Shown here: in pieces, positions 38,182 through 46,906 of the stretch
Layout of the letters: every line of letters starts with the position of its first letter
How positions within the stretch are numbered: position 1 is the first letter of the stretch
Assembly: GCF_001428745.1 (NCBI RefSeq)
Contig: NZ_LMIO01000002.1
Coordinates: 1,006,305 to 1,070,304, forward strand
Reading direction: 5' to 3'
DNA length: 64,000 nt
From: Leifsonia sp. Root227
GTDB taxonomy: Bacteria > Actinomycetota > Actinomycetes > Actinomycetales > Microbacteriaceae
Notes under the pieces: generated by a model
Told to the model about the DNA's origin: nothing
The model's input: only the letters and a program-made list of their open reading frames with translations
Database searches by the model: none
Position numbers and translations under genes: made by a program

Positions 38182-38553
38182 ATGAGCAACGACGGATCGA
38201 ACCGCACTGCCCGGACGCACCTCAGCCTCGCGGACGTGATCGAAGGGATCGCGAGCGGCGACCACGACATTGCTCATAACGCCCAGAGCTACATCGACGA
38301 ACTCGTGCACCAGGCCGCGGTCCAGCTTCTGAACGCGCTGCTCCCGCTGATCGTTCATGGAGACAACGCCGTCACTCGTTCCACCCGCTGGGTCGCAACG
38401 GAAGCCAGCACCCTCGAATTGCAGCTCGACCTGGCCGGCGCAGACATCAGCAACACCGTGCTCGCCGGACTGGTCGCCGAGAAGGTCGAGATCGGTCTCA
38501 ATCGCATCACCACGGATCTCGACTTCACAGGCGGAGTGAACAGCATCACGTGA
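38182..38553 (+). CDS. small unrecognised protein, third gene of the lipase cassette
   Basis: 123 residues, starting 4 bp after the lipase stop. A central helical part (HNAQSYIDELVHQAAVQLLN, then LLPLIVHGDNAV) and a C-terminal part (ISNTVLAGLVAEKVEIGLNR) with no signal peptide. No family recognised. Position and helical content suit a small partner or chaperone of the preceding lipase, as TlaA-type partners are for TslA, but it has no WxG motif. It might also be the immunity protein. Confidence 0.7.
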   Translation: MSNDGSNRTARTHLSLADVIEGIASGDHDIAHNAQSYIDELVHQAAVQLLNALLPLIVHGDNAVTRSTRWVATEASTLELQLDLAGADISNTVLAGLVAEKVEIGLNRITTDLDFTGGVNSIT

Positions 38554-38603
38554 GTCGACGTCGCTCGGCGCGAGCAGGTTCTGCGATCTGAGAGGATCGA
38601 GGG

Positions 38604-39455
38604 ATGAAGATCCTCTCCATCCAGTCCGCGGTGGCGTACGGCCACGTCGGCAACTCCGCAGCCGTCTTCCCGCTCCAGCGCATCGGGGTCGAGGTGCTCC
38701 CCGTCTACACGGTGAACTTCTCGAACCACACCGGATACGGCGCCTGGCGCGGACCGCTGATCGCTCCGGAGGACGTGCGCGAGGTCATCACCGGCATCGA
38801 GGAGCGCGGCGTGCTCGGGCAGATCGACGCCGTGCTGTCCGGCTACCAGGGCGGCGAGGGCATCGGCGACGTGATCATCGACGCTGTCGCCAGGGTCAAG
38901 GCCGCCAACCCGGATGCGGTCTACGCCTGCGACCCTGTGATGGGGAACGCGACGTCCGGATGCTTCGTGGCCCCGGCCATCCCCGACCTGCTGCGCGACC
39001 GCGTCGTACCGGTCGCCGACATCATCACACCGAACCAGTTCGAGCTCGGCTACCTCACCGGCACCTCCCCCGACACCCTCGAATCCACGCTCGAGTCGGT
39101 GGATGCGGCGCGCGGCATGGGCCCAGACACCGTGCTCGTGACCAGCGTGGAGCGTCCAGACCGACCGGAGGAGACCATCGAGATGCTCGCCGTCGACGGC
39201 ACAGGCGCGTGGATCGTGCAGACCCCGCGACTGCCGATGAAGGCGAACGGGTCAGGCGACGTGACCGCCGCACTGTTCACCGCGCACTACCTCCGCGACC
39301 GCAGCGCGGAGTCCGCCCTGCGTAAGACCGTGTCGAGCGTGTACGACCTGCTGGCCCGCACCCTGGAGTCGGGCGAGCGCGAGCTGCAGCTCGTGGAGTC
39401 GCAGGAGTTCTACGCGAACCCGCGCGAACAGTTCGCCGTTCGCCAGGTGCGCTGA
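38604..39455 (+). CDS. pdxY: pyridoxal kinase PdxY
   Basis: PdxY salvages pyridoxal to PLP. 283 residues, ribokinase-like. Opening [20 protein letters not shown], then [32 protein letters not shown] and the ATP-binding/catalytic [16 protein letters not shown] with its Asp. GAGG precedes the ATG. With pdxST and the MocR regulator nearby, both de novo and salvage PLP routes are close together; the lipase cassette separates them. Confidence 0.95.
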   Translation: MKILSIQSAVAYGHVGNSAAVFPLQRIGVEVLPVYTVNFSNHTGYGAWRGPLIAPEDVREVITGIEERGVLGQIDAVLSGYQGGEGIGDVIIDAVARVKAANPDAVYACDPVMGNATSGCFVAPAIPDLLRDRVVPVADIITPNQFELGYLTGTSPDTLESTLESVDAARGMGPDTVLVTSVERPDRPEETIEMLAVDGTGAWIVQTPRLPMKANGSGDVTAALFTAHYLRDRSAESALRKTVSSVYDLLARTLESGERELQLVESQEFYANPREQFAVRQVR

Positions 39456-39479
39456 ACGCGCTACCTCCGCTGAACGCGG

Positions 39480-39511
39480 CAGCGCCCGCATCGTCTCCGG
39501 TGCGGGCGCTG
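39480..39511. terminator. hairpin between convergent pdxY and HIT genes
   Basis: CAGCGCCCGCA (39480-39490) pairs perfectly with TGCGGGCGCTG (39501-39511), loop of 10. It lies between the ends of pdxY and the HIT gene and could serve both. No T-run on either side. Confidence 0.5.
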
Positions 39512-39539
39512 TGCGTAGCGGGGCTTCGCAGCGGTCCGG

Positions 39540-40184
39540 TCAGGCGTCGTCCTTCGGCCACGCGTCGGCGATGGCCGCGCGCACCTCGCCGAGGAGCTGC
39601 GGGAGCGCCTTCGTCTTGGCGATGATCGGCAGGAAGTTCGCATCCTGAGCCCAGCGCGGCACGATGTGCTGGTGCAGGTGCGCCGCGATCCCCGCTCCGG
39701 CGATGGCGCCCTGGTTCATCCCGAGGTTGAAGCCGTCGTTCTTCGACACCTCGCGGATAACCCGCATCGCCGTCTGGGTGAGGCTGCCGATCTCGGCGAC
39801 CTCTTCCGGCGTCGCCTCGTCGTACTGGGCGATGTGGCGGTACGGGCAGACCAGCAGGTGTCCACTGTTGTACGGGAACAGGTTGAGCAGCGCGTACGCG
39901 TGCTTCCCGCGCGCGACGATCAGCGCATCCTCGTCGCTCATGCTCGGCGCGACGCAGAACGGGCAGTCGTCTTCGCCCGGCTGCTGACCGTGCTGGATGT
40001 AGACCATCCGGTGCGGCGTCCACAGGCGCTGGAACTCGTCCGGCACGCCGACGAGATAGCCGGGGTCGTCGATGCGGACCCCGCCCTCCTCGGCGCCGGT
40101 TGCACCGGCCGCCCCGGTCGCGCGGTCGGCGCTTCCGGCGCGGTCGGCGCTCTCGGCGTAGTCGTCGAGGCTCAGTCGAGCCAT
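39540..40184 (-). CDS. HIT-family nucleotide hydrolase/transferase
   Basis: 214 residues. The HIT domain has [29 protein letters not shown] and the catalytic [10 protein letters not shown]. An N-terminal stretch rich in Ala/Gly ([18 protein letters not shown]) precedes it. Related actinobacterial proteins are Ap4A phosphorylase-like. The start overlaps the thrS end by 13 nt; the thrS-HIT order is common in actinobacteria and is followed elsewhere by pgsA, not seen here. Confidence 0.92.
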   Translation of the reverse strand: MARLSLDDYAESADRAGSADRATGAAGATGAEEGGVRIDDPGYLVGVPDEFQRLWTPHRMVYIQHGQQPGEDDCPFCVAPSMSDEDALIVARGKHAYALLNLFPYNSGHLLVCPYRHIAQYDEATPEEVAEIGSLTQTAMRVIREVSKNDGFNLGMNQGAIAGAGIAAHLHQHIVPRWAQDANFLPIIAKTKALPQLLGEVRAAIADAWPKDDA

Positions 40185-42154
40185 GCGGTGTCGACCTGCT
40201 CGTGCTTCTCGATCGCGGACACGATGCGGTCGATCGCCTCGTCCACGGTGACCCCGTTGCGCTGTGTGCCGTCGCGGAAGCGGAAGCTGACCGTGCCGGC
40301 CGACGCGTCCTCCTCGCCGACGATGAGCTGGAACGGCACCTTGGCCTTGGTGTGGGTGCGAATCTTCTTCTGCATCCGGTCGTCCGAGTGGTCGACCTCT
40401 GCGCGCACGCCGCGCGCCTTGAGACGCGAGACGACGTCGTCCAGGAACGGGCCGAACTGGTCAGCGACCGGGATGCCGACGACCTGCACAGGAGACAGCC
40501 ACACGGGGAACGCCCCGGCGTAGTGCTCCAGCAGGATCGCGAAGAACCGCTCGATCGACCCGAGCAGAGCGCGGTGGATCATCGCGGGCTGCTTGCGGGT
40601 GCCGTCCGCCGCGGTGTACTCCAGCTCGAACAGCTCCGGCTGGTTGAAGTCGAGCTGCACCGTGGAGAGCTGCCAGGTGCGACCGATCGCATCCCGTGCC
40701 TGCACCGAGATCTTCGGGCCGTAGAACGCGGCCCCTCCCGGGTCGGCGACGAGCTCCAGACCGGATTCGACGGCGACCTGTCGCAGCGTCTCCGTCGCCT
40801 GCTCCCAGCTCTGGTCCGAACCCACGTACTTGTCGGGGTCCTTGGTGGACAGCTCCAGGTAGAAGTCGGTGAGGCCGTAGCCGCGCAGCGTCTCCAGCAC
40901 GAACTCGAGCTGGCGCGCGACCTCGTCCTTGATCTGCTCATCGGTGACGTAGATGTGGGCGTCGTCCTGAGTCAGGCCGCGCACACGGGTCAGGCCGGAG
41001 AGCGTTCCGCTCTTCTCGTAGCGATACACCGTGCCGAACTCCGCCAGCCGCAACGGGAGCTCCCGGTAGCTGCGTCCGCGCGCCCGGTAGATCAGGTTGT
41101 GCATCGGGCAGTTCATGGGCTTCAGGTAGTAGTCCTGGCCCTGGCGGGTGACGTGACCCTCCGCATCCACCTCTTCGTCCAGGTGCATGGCCGGGAACAT
41201 GCCGTCTTTGTACCAGTTGAGGTGCTGGCTGATCTCGTAGAGGCGGCCCTTGGTGATGTGCGGGGTGTTGACGAGCTCGTAGTCGTTCGCGATGAGGCGC
41301 TCGCGCATGTAGTTCTCGATCTCGTTCCGGATGATCCCGCCCTTGGGGTGGAACACCGCGAGACCGGAGCCGATCTCCTCCGGGAAGCTGAACAGGTCGA
41401 GCTCAGAGCCCAGCTTGCGGTGATCGCGCTTGGCGGCCTCCTCCATGCGGGTCTGGTACGCGCGCAGCTCGTCCTTGGTCGGCCAGGCCGTTCCGTAGAC
41501 GCGCTGCAGCTGCTTGTTCCTCTCGTTGCCGCGCCAGTACGCGGCGGCGACGCGGGTGAGCGACCAGCCGTTGCCGATCATCCTCGTGTTCGGCAGGTGC
41601 GGGCCGCGGCAGAGGTCCTTCCAGACCGTCTCCCCCGTCTTCGGATCGACGTTGTCGTAGATCGTGAGCTCCGAGCCGCCGACCTCGACGGACTCGCTCT
41701 CGTCGAATGCGGTGGTGTCGCCGTGCACGACGCCGCCCTTGAGCCCGATGAGCTCCAGCTTGTACGGCTCGTTCGCGAGCTCTGCACGCGCCTCGTCGTC
41801 GGTGACGACCCTGCGCACGAAGCGCTGGCCCGCACGCACGATGCGTGACATCTCTTTGTCGAGCGCCTTCAGATCCTCCGGGGTGAAGGACTCTGCGACG
41901 TCGAAGTCGTAGTAGAACCCGTCGGTGATGGGCGGCCCGATGCCGAGCTTGGCCTCAGGGTTGATCGCCTGGACGGCCTGCGCGAGCACGTGCGCTGTCG
42001 AGTGCCGGAGAATGTTCAGCCCGTCCGGAGAGTCGATGGTCACCGATTCGACGGTGTCCGTGGTCGTGACCTGCGTTGCGAGATCTTTCAGTTCGCCGTT
42101 GACGCGCATCGCGACAACGGAACGGTCGGTGAAGAGCTCGAAGCCGTCAGCCAC
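40172..42154 (-). CDS. thrS: threonyl-tRNA synthetase
   Basis: 660 residues from the GTG at 42154: TGS domain at the start ([20 protein letters not shown]), second additional editing-type domain with [12 protein letters not shown], class II core with [20 protein letters not shown] (zinc Cys), [15 protein letters not shown] and the C-terminal anticodon-binding domain. AAGGAG lies 8 bases before this GTG; a GTG three codons upstream overlaps the AAGGAG and a long in-frame reading to 42406 has no homology. No T-box was found in the 200 bp upstream. Confidence 0.96.
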   Translation of the reverse strand: MADGFELFTDRSVVAMRVNGELKDLATQVTTTDTVESVTIDSPDGLNILRHSTAHVLAQAVQAINPEAKLGIGPPITDGFYYDFDVAESFTPEDLKALDKEMSRIVRAGQRFVRRVVTDDEARAELANEPYKLELIGLKGGVVHGDTTAFDESESVEVGGSELTIYDNVDPKTGETVWKDLCRGPHLPNTRMIGNGWSLTRVAAAYWRGNERNKQLQRVYGTAWPTKDELRAYQTRMEEAAKRDHRKLGSELDLFSFPEEIGSGLAVFHPKGGIIRNEIENYMRERLIANDYELVNTPHITKGRLYEISQHLNWYKDGMFPAMHLDEEVDAEGHVTRQGQDYYLKPMNCPMHNLIYRARGRSYRELPLRLAEFGTVYRYEKSGTLSGLTRVRGLTQDDAHIYVTDEQIKDEVARQLEFVLETLRGYGLTDFYLELSTKDPDKYVGSDQSWEQATETLRQVAVESGLELVADPGGAAFYGPKISVQARDAIGRTWQLSTVQLDFNQPELFELEYTAADGTRKQPAMIHRALLGSIERFFAILLEHYAGAFPVWLSPVQVVGIPVADQFGPFLDDVVSRLKARGVRAEVDHSDDRMQKKIRTHTKAKVPFQLIVGEEDASAGTVSFRFRDGTQRNGVTVDEAIDRIVSAIEKHEQVDTAWLD

Positions 42155-42277
42155 CTTTTCCACTCCTTGGGATCGTGTTAATCGGAACCCTTCAACCTTA
42201 GTGCGCGCGGGAAGGGCGCCTTCGCGCGCGACGGAGGTGCGCACAGCCCCCTCCACAGGCTGCGCCCCCGGAAACGA

Positions 42278-42335
42278 CGAGATGCCAGAAACCGTGTCGA
42301 GATCAGGAAGGATCGACGCAGTTTCTGGCATCTCG
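42278..42335. repeat. long palindromic hairpin element
   Basis: CGAGATGCCAGAAAC (42278-42292) and GTTTCTGGCATCTCG (42321-42335) form a perfect 15-bp inverted repeat around a 28-base spacer that contains a further TCGA...TCGA inversion. It has no T-run and lies in the gap between thrS and the PRC-barrel gene, so it looks like a REP-type palindrome rather than a terminator. It occurs once in this window. Confidence 0.6.
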
Positions 42336-42354
42336 TGAGCGTGAGCCGGCGCGG

Positions 42355-42732
42355 TCAGTCGTTGCGGCGCATCCAGTGCTCGCGCATGAACATCCGGCCG
42401 AACCACGCGCTGAGTCCGTTGCCGCCGAACTCTTCGGGGTCGGCATCGAACACCTCCGTGCCCTCCGGTTCGGGGAGCGCTTCCGCCTGCGCGGCCGTCA
42501 GCGTCGTGTGCACGGCGGCCGTGGTGATCCGGCCGACGACGCCCGCGTCGACGAATCGCAGCCCGTTGGCCGTCGTGACGGCGATGCCGTCGAAGAGGTC
42601 GATCGTGCTGTCCTGGAGCACGTGCTCGACGGTGCCGATCTCGGCGCCGTCGGCATCCAGAACCGCCGTGCCCGTGGTGAGTGCTGTATATGCGATCGGC
42701 GTCTCCGCCTGCCCTTGTGTGTTGTCCGTCAC
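42355..42732 (-). CDS. PRC-barrel-like protein
   Basis: 125 residues from the GTG at 42732. The middle resembles a PRC-barrel fold, with [20 protein letters not shown] and [20 protein letters not shown]. The C-terminus is charged with a [11 protein letters not shown] pattern. Its role is unknown. Longer readings to 42918 overlap the neighbouring lipoprotein promoter region and are not supported. Confidence 0.75.
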   Translation of the reverse strand: MTDNTQGQAETPIAYTALTTGTAVLDADGAEIGTVEHVLQDSTIDLFDGIAVTTANGLRFVDAGVVGRITTAAVHTTLTAAQAEALPEPEGTEVFDADPEEFGGNGLSAWFGRMFMREHWMRRND

Positions 42733-42843
42733 GCCGGGAACTCTACCCCCGGGCAGCTTCCGTGCGGAATGGCCAGCACCGACGCCCCCCCTCATCCCCC
42801 AGGAGGATGCCTCCTGGCACCCACGGGAGGTAGCGTCGAACAC

Positions 42844-43590
42844 ATGCATCGACGTGGAGCCGCCGCGGTCGCGCTCCTGCTGACAGGGGCGCTGCTCTCC
42901 GGGTGCAGTGCCCTGCACGATCTGGCGGCGGGCAGCACGACCGGGGATGCGACACCCTCACCGCGAACGTGCCTTCCTCCGGGCGCGGACCCCGACCCGT
43001 CTCCGGCTCCCGCTCCGACCCTGGACCCGAACGTCGCCACGCAGATCCGGAAAGCGCTCGCCGCCGTGCGCGCGTTGCCCGCAGTGGACACTGTCGGCGA
43101 GAGTAGGTCCAACGCTCAGAGCACATACCCCGACCCCGAACGCTCCTACTGCCAGCTCGTGGAGAACCACTTCTCGACGGACGTCACTGTGACCGTGTCG
43201 CCGGAGGCGACGCCGCAGCAGGCAGGGGCCGTGCCGTCGACGATGGCGAAGCACCTCGCCTGGACGGGTGTCAGCCTGTCCATGACGGTGCCCGCCGGCC
43301 CCGGACACGTTGCCAGCGTCGTCCACTACAACCGGACGTTCGACCAGTCGATCCCGCTGGAGACGTCCACCGGGGTGGCCGACGGCCTGCAGCGCATCGC
43401 CTCGACTTCCGGGGTGACCTCCGTGGAGGCGTCGATCCCCTACACGATGCGGGTGGAATACGGGTCGCTCACGGTGACGGTCGATCCCGCTGACGAAACC
43501 ACGCTGGCGGCAGTGCGCAGCGTCATCGACGGGACCGCGTTCGCGGACACGACGCTGCACGGATCGTTCCACAATGGCGCGAAGCCGTAG
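42844..43590 (+). CDS. lipoprotein of unknown function
   Basis: 248 residues. A clear lipoprotein signal: MHRRGAAAVALLLTGALLSGC, lipobox LSGC. Then a Pro/Ala/Thr-rich linker (PSPAPAPTLDPN) and a beta-rich extracytoplasmic domain with no recognised family. GGGAGG lies about 13 bases before the ATG. It faces the divergent PRC-barrel gene and ends 54 bp from the convergent one-carbon genes; a GAGGATGCATCCTC palindrome lies close to its stop. Confidence 0.82.
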   Translation: MHRRGAAAVALLLTGALLSGCSALHDLAAGSTTGDATPSPRTCLPPGADPDPSPAPAPTLDPNVATQIRKALAAVRALPAVDTVGESRSNAQSTYPDPERSYCQLVENHFSTDVTVTVSPEATPQQAGAVPSTMAKHLAWTGVSLSMTVPAGPGHVASVVHYNRTFDQSIPLETSTGVADGLQRIASTSGVTSVEASIPYTMRVEYGSLTVTVDPADETTLAAVRSVIDGTAFADTTLHGSFHNGAKP

Positions 43591-43644
43591 GAGGATGCAT
43601 CCTCGCTGGACGATCCGCTCACGCGGAACGTCGCGGCGTTCGCG

Positions 43645-44556
43645 TCATTTCTGCGTGATGTGAGCCAGCCGGATCAGGTTCCGCGCCGCCATCGCGACCG
43701 TGAGAGGCCCGACGCGTGGGACGAAGACGCCCGCACGCTCCTTGGCCGACTCAGCGAAGTTGGTGAACTCCGCGACGTCGACGCAGATCGCGCCCGCACG
43801 GATCTCGTCGCCTCGGATGAGTTCGAAGTCACGGGATGGCACGGCCGAGATGACGACGTCGGCGTCGGCCAGCGCTGCCGCACGGTCGATTCCCGACGAC
43901 CGCACCTCGTGGGTGTGCCGGCCGATGGCAGGCTCGTAGGTCACGGCTCCCGAGATGTCGAGCGAGTGGACGCGCGCGCCGTCATTGGCCAGCATGGCCG
44001 CGAGCGGGCGTCCGACCACCTCGCTGCGGTTGATCACGCACGCCGTGACGCCCTCGAGCGGGGCGTTCCCGCTGGTGCCGCGCATCCCGGCACGGTTCAA
44101 CAGCTTCAGAATGGCCAGGGGCGTGCACGGCAGGATCGCCCGCAGAGTGCGGCCGGAGTCGACGAACCGCTCGTTCTCGTAGAGAAGGCGGCTCCAGAAG
44201 GAGTGCATCCCCTCGATGTCTTTGCGGGGATCGACCAGTTCGCGGAGCCATCGGTCGTCGCGGCCGGCGAGCGGGTAGTAGAGGAAGATGCCGTCCACGT
44301 CCGCGTCGACGTTCGCGGCCGCGACGGCCGCCTCGGCCTCGTCCGGCGTGACGTGGCGGAGGTCGAATTCGATGCCGACATCGTCGAAACCCCGACGTGC
44401 GAAGCGCGCATACGTTGCGGCCGGGCCGTCGTCCTGGCCGAGGAGACCGACGACGCGGAGCGTGCGACCTTCAGCACGGAGCCGTTCCACGTCCTCACGG
44501 ACCTCGTCCCGGAAGGACGCAGCCACGGGGGACGGATCGAGCACGGTTGCGGTCAT
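43645..44556 (-). CDS. MTD1-like methylene-THF dehydrogenase (cyclohydrolase lysine missing)
   Basis: 303 residues. It belongs to the FolD/MTHFD superfamily: dinucleotide-binding part with CVINRSEVVGRPLAAMLAND, and DPRKDIEGMH. The catalytic region reads PAATYARFARRGFDDVG; in FolD the fourth residue after this Tyr is the cyclohydrolase Lys, here Ala. Other stretches (AILPCTPLAILKLLNRAG, NLIRLA at the C-terminus) resemble yeast Mtd1, an NAD-dependent dehydrogenase without cyclohydrolase activity. The stop of fchA overlaps this start (ATGA), and AGGAGG precedes it. So it should oxidise methylene-THF, leaving the hydrolysis to its neighbour. Confidence 0.88.
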   Translation of the reverse strand: MTATVLDPSPVAASFRDEVREDVERLRAEGRTLRVVGLLGQDDGPAATYARFARRGFDDVGIEFDLRHVTPDEAEAAVAAANVDADVDGIFLYYPLAGRDDRWLRELVDPRKDIEGMHSFWSRLLYENERFVDSGRTLRAILPCTPLAILKLLNRAGMRGTSGNAPLEGVTACVINRSEVVGRPLAAMLANDGARVHSLDISGAVTYEPAIGRHTHEVRSSGIDRAAALADADVVISAVPSRDFELIRGDEIRAGAICVDVAEFTNFAESAKERAGVFVPRVGPLTVAMAARNLIRLAHITQK

Positions 44557-45134
44557 GAGGCCTCCTGTAGACGATGGGCGAGCTCCGTGCGCGTCGCCAG
44601 CAGAGCCGGTGCGCGGTGGGAGTGCATGCGGTCGAGCTGGGCGAGGTTGACATCGACGGTACGGATGGCGGCCCATGCGGCGCCGCCGATGACGTCGCGG
44701 CCCGCGATCACGTCGCTCACGATTCCTGGCTTCACCGCGGATTCAGCCTCGCGCGAGGCGTCGAGTGCGTCGATGAGGGCCGCGACAAGCGAGAGCGGAC
44801 GCTCCGTCGCTGCGACGGTCGCCGCCTCGATCACTCCTCGGCGCTGCTCACGATCTGCGTCGTCCGAGCGAGGCAGGCGATAGGCGGACATGAGGCGCTC
44901 GAAGTCCGTCACGTCCGCATCCGCGCCGGGGACGATACGCTCCTGCAGAGCACCGAGTCGCTCACTCAGAGACTCCAGCTCCGGGTCGGCCGTCACCGCG
45001 ACAGCCATCTGCACGAGGCCGACCCCGAGCGCCCCCGTCATGGCAGCGATCGAGCCGCCACCCGGCGTCGGTTCGGACGATGCCGTCCTCGACAGCAGCT
45101 CCGACGCGGGGAGCTCCCACAAACTCTGTTGCAC
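44553..45134 (-). CDS. FchA-like cyclodeaminase/cyclohydrolase family protein
   Basis: 193 residues, all helical. It carries the family's N-terminal motif SEPTPGGGSIAAMTGALGVG. Members include formiminotetrahydrofolate cyclodeaminase and the stand-alone methenyl-THF cyclohydrolase FchA. Coupled by a 4-nt overlap to the MTD1-like gene, it most likely supplies the cyclohydrolase step that the neighbour lacks. No formiminotransferase, hut or formyl-THF ligase genes are visible, which argues against histidine degradation. GTG start. Confidence 0.85.
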   Translation of the reverse strand: MQQSLWELPASELLSRTASSEPTPGGGSIAAMTGALGVGLVQMAVAVTADPELESLSERLGALQERIVPGADADVTDFERLMSAYRLPRSDDADREQRRGVIEAATVAATERPLSLVAALIDALDASREAESAVKPGIVSDVIAGRDVIGGAAWAAIRTVDVNLAQLDRMHSHRAPALLATRTELAHRLQEAS

Positions 45135-45204
45135 CCACCAAGCCTATCCACGCCGACAGCACGGTTCGGCCTCGACGTGGGTTCCCCACGGGAATCGTTC
45201 GTCC

Positions 45205-45828
45205 TCAGCCGGCCGGTGTCGCACCCACCTGAGGGCCGAGCGGCCGGTAGGTCAGGGGCGTCACACGAGACGCCTGTCGCAGCGACGTCAGCTCCAGCTG
45301 CTGGGGAGGCACGCCGTCGAACACACGCACCCCAGCGCCGGCGATGTACGGAGTCACATGGAGTCGCAACTCGTCGATGAGCCCTGCGGTCAGGTAGGCG
45401 TTGACCGTGCTCGGGCCTCCGATGACCTCGATGTCCCTGGCGCCCGCCACAGCGCGCGCCGCCTCCATGGCCGAGTGGATGCCGTCGGTGACGAAGTGGA
45501 ACGTCGTCCCGCCCTCCATCTCGATGGGCTCGTGAGCGTGGTGGGTGAGCACGAACACCGGGCCGTGGAACGGCGGATTCGGCCCCCACCAGCCACGCCA
45601 CTCACGATCCCATCCCCCTCGAATCGGACCGAACATATTGCGGCCCATGATGAAGGCGCCGGCGTCGGAGATCGCCGCGACCTCCGACTGGTTCTCGCCG
45701 TCGTCCTGGAACATCCAGCCGTGCAGCCAGTTCTCGTCGAGGTCGCCGAACGGTTTCTCCTCCGTCTGATTCAGCCCCGTCGCGTAGCCGTCCGCCGTGA
45801 CCGCGAGGTCGCTGTTCACCGTGCTCAT
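45205..45828 (-). CDS. dihydrofolate reductase-like (RibD C-terminal) protein
   Basis: 207 residues. It has the RibD_C/DHFR-like fold: FIMGRNMFGPIRGGW, PPFHGPVFVLTHH and DIEVIGGPSTVNAYLTAGL, with ELRLHVTPYIAGAGVRVFDG. Such proteins are reductases of unsettled substrate. Its place one gene from the folate pair is suggestive, but 70 bp separate them, and I would not call it a folate enzyme on this evidence. Start ATG, 45828. Confidence 0.85.
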   Translation of the reverse strand: MSTVNSDLAVTADGYATGLNQTEEKPFGDLDENWLHGWMFQDDGENQSEVAAISDAGAFIMGRNMFGPIRGGWDREWRGWWGPNPPFHGPVFVLTHHAHEPIEMEGGTTFHFVTDGIHSAMEAARAVAGARDIEVIGGPSTVNAYLTAGLIDELRLHVTPYIAGAGVRVFDGVPPQQLELTSLRQASRVTPLTYRPLGPQVGATPAG

Positions 45829-45944
45829 GATGTGACTTCCTCACCCGTCGTCGTTAGCAATCGGTTCGATGGTAGGTCGATCCGGAGTTCTCCGACAGGT
45901 TCGTGGATGAGCTGCGCAGACAGCATCCGAGGCTCGTGACGCGC

Positions 45945-46319
45945 TCAGTAGATCGGATGCACCAGCTTGCGCACCTCGACCTGTGAATACCGCGCCTCGA
46001 CAAAGCGCCCGGCGATCTCCACCGCTCTCTCCAGGCTCTCGCAATCGACGGTGTAGAAGCCGCCGACCCACTCCTTCGACTCGCTGAATGGGCCGTCCGT
46101 CAACCGGACGTGGTGCGGAGCGCGACGGTCTGCGCGCACGATCGCTGCAGTCCGTTGGCTGTATTCGTTCGAATCCAGGTACTCGTCGGATTCCTTCAGC
46201 TCGGCCAGCATCTGCTGGTGGACACGCGCCCATTCCGCTGCGACAGCCGGGTCAGGATGGTCGCCTTGGGCGGCTGCGGCGAACTCGGAGTTGTTGTAGA
46301 TGATGATTTCGAAACGCAT
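45945..46319 (-). CDS. YciI/YCII (DGPF) family protein
   Basis: 124 residues. It opens MRFEIIIYNNSEFAAAAQGD and has the family's DGPF motif in LTDGPFSESKEWVGGFYTVD. The function is unknown; relatives are often near sigma factors or anti-sigma factors, but none is seen here. AGGAG seven bases upstream supports the ATG at 46319. The stop is 116 bp before the DHFR-like gene, and nothing was recognised in that gap. Confidence 0.88.
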   Translation of the reverse strand: MRFEIIIYNNSEFAAAAQGDHPDPAVAAEWARVHQQMLAELKESDEYLDSNEYSQRTAAIVRADRRAPHHVRLTDGPFSESKEWVGGFYTVDCESLERAVEIAGRFVEARYSQVEVRKLVHPIY

Positions 46320-46417
46320 TGTGCTCCTGTCAATGGTGTGAGTGACACATTGACGTCGAACGAACCCGTCCGTATTCGACACTTTGCTCGCCGGAGATCT
46401 CCTGTCCCGGCACAACG

Positions 46418-46441
46418 AAAAAACCCCCGGATCTCCGGGGG
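46418..46441 (-). terminator. terminator of the Gly-Cys-Val tRNA operon
   Basis: Stem CCCCCGG (46424-46430) with CCGGGGG (46435-46441), loop ATCT, followed on the minus strand by six T (46423-46418). It lies 8 bp after the 3' end of tRNA-Val. Confidence 0.85.
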
Positions 46442-46448
46442 TTCTGCG

Positions 46449-46523
46449 TGGTGGGCGATACTGGGATCGAACCAGTGACCTCTTCCGTGTCAGGGAAGCG
46501 CGCTACCGCTGCGCCAATCGCCC
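46449..46523 (-). tRNA. tRNA-Val (anticodon GAC)
   Basis: Cloverleaf on the minus strand: acceptor GGGCGAT with ATCGCCC, anticodon stem CTTCC/GGAAG around CTGACAC (anticodon GAC), TPsiC arm GGTTCGATCCC, encoded CCA at the 3' end (46451-46449). Third gene of a leftward tRNA operon. Confidence 0.95.
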
Positions 46524-46543
46524 AAGCCTGAATGACTCCAGGT

Positions 46544-46617
46544 TGGAGGTGGATACGGGATTCGAACCCGTGTATACGGCTTTGCAGGCCGCTGCCTCGC
46601 CTCTCGGCCAATCCACC
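46544..46617 (-). tRNA. tRNA-Cys (anticodon GCA)
   Basis: Acceptor GGTGGAT with ATCCACC, anticodon arm CGGC-CTGCAAA-GCCG (anticodon GCA), TPsiC arm GGGTTCGAATCCC, discriminator T followed by an encoded CCA. Second gene of the operon. Confidence 0.95.
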
Positions 46618-46642
46618 GTTTGGGTTCACCACCGTTGTGAGA

Positions 46643-46664
46643 AGCCCGACCTTTCGATCGGGCT
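46643..46664 (-). other. hairpin between tRNA-Gly and tRNA-Cys
   Basis: Perfect 7-bp stem AGCCCGA (46643-46649) and TCGGGCT (46658-46664). It lies between two tRNAs and may be a processing or partial termination element; no long T-run. Confidence 0.4.
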
Positions 46665-46670
46665 GACTCG

Positions 46671-46743
46671 AGCGGATGACGAGATTCGAACTCGCGACCC
46701 TCACCTTGGCAAGGTGATGCGCTACCAACTGCGCTACATCCGC
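46671..46743 (-). tRNA. tRNA-Gly (anticodon GCC)
   Basis: Acceptor GCGGATG with CATCCGC, anticodon arm CACC-TTGCCAA-GGTG (anticodon GCC), TPsiC arm GAGTTCGAATCTC. The 3' CCA is not encoded (sequence CGA follows the discriminator). First gene of the leftward tRNA operon. Confidence 0.95.
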
Positions 46744-46775
46744 ATTTCGTTCCGCATCTCTGCGGCACTTGAATG

Positions 46776-46805
46776 ACTTTAGCCGATGCCGACGCGGAAA
46801 ACCAA
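46776..46805 (-). promoter_or_regulatory. candidate promoter of the tRNA operon
   Basis: On the minus strand TTGGTT (46805-46800), 18 bp, TAAAGT (46781-46776). It would start RNA about 25 bp upstream of tRNA-Gly. Confidence 0.45.
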
Positions 46806-46906
46806 ACCGGGTGACGCAGCCGGGTGTGTCGCGCTGCCGATGTGCGCTCGGCCCCGTTCGTCGGCTAGTATCGAGTCTCGCAGCCGGTTCACGGCCGCGA
46901 AACCCA

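Noticed and set aside
42155..42277. T-box or other riboswitch before thrS
   Set aside because: No specifier-loop/antiterminator pattern could be drawn. A GC hairpin near 42198-42224 exists but lacks T-box conserved bases.
43604..43617. GAGGATGCATCCTC palindrome after the lipoprotein
   Set aside because: Short perfect palindrome, no loop, no T-run; at most a regulator site, too little to call.
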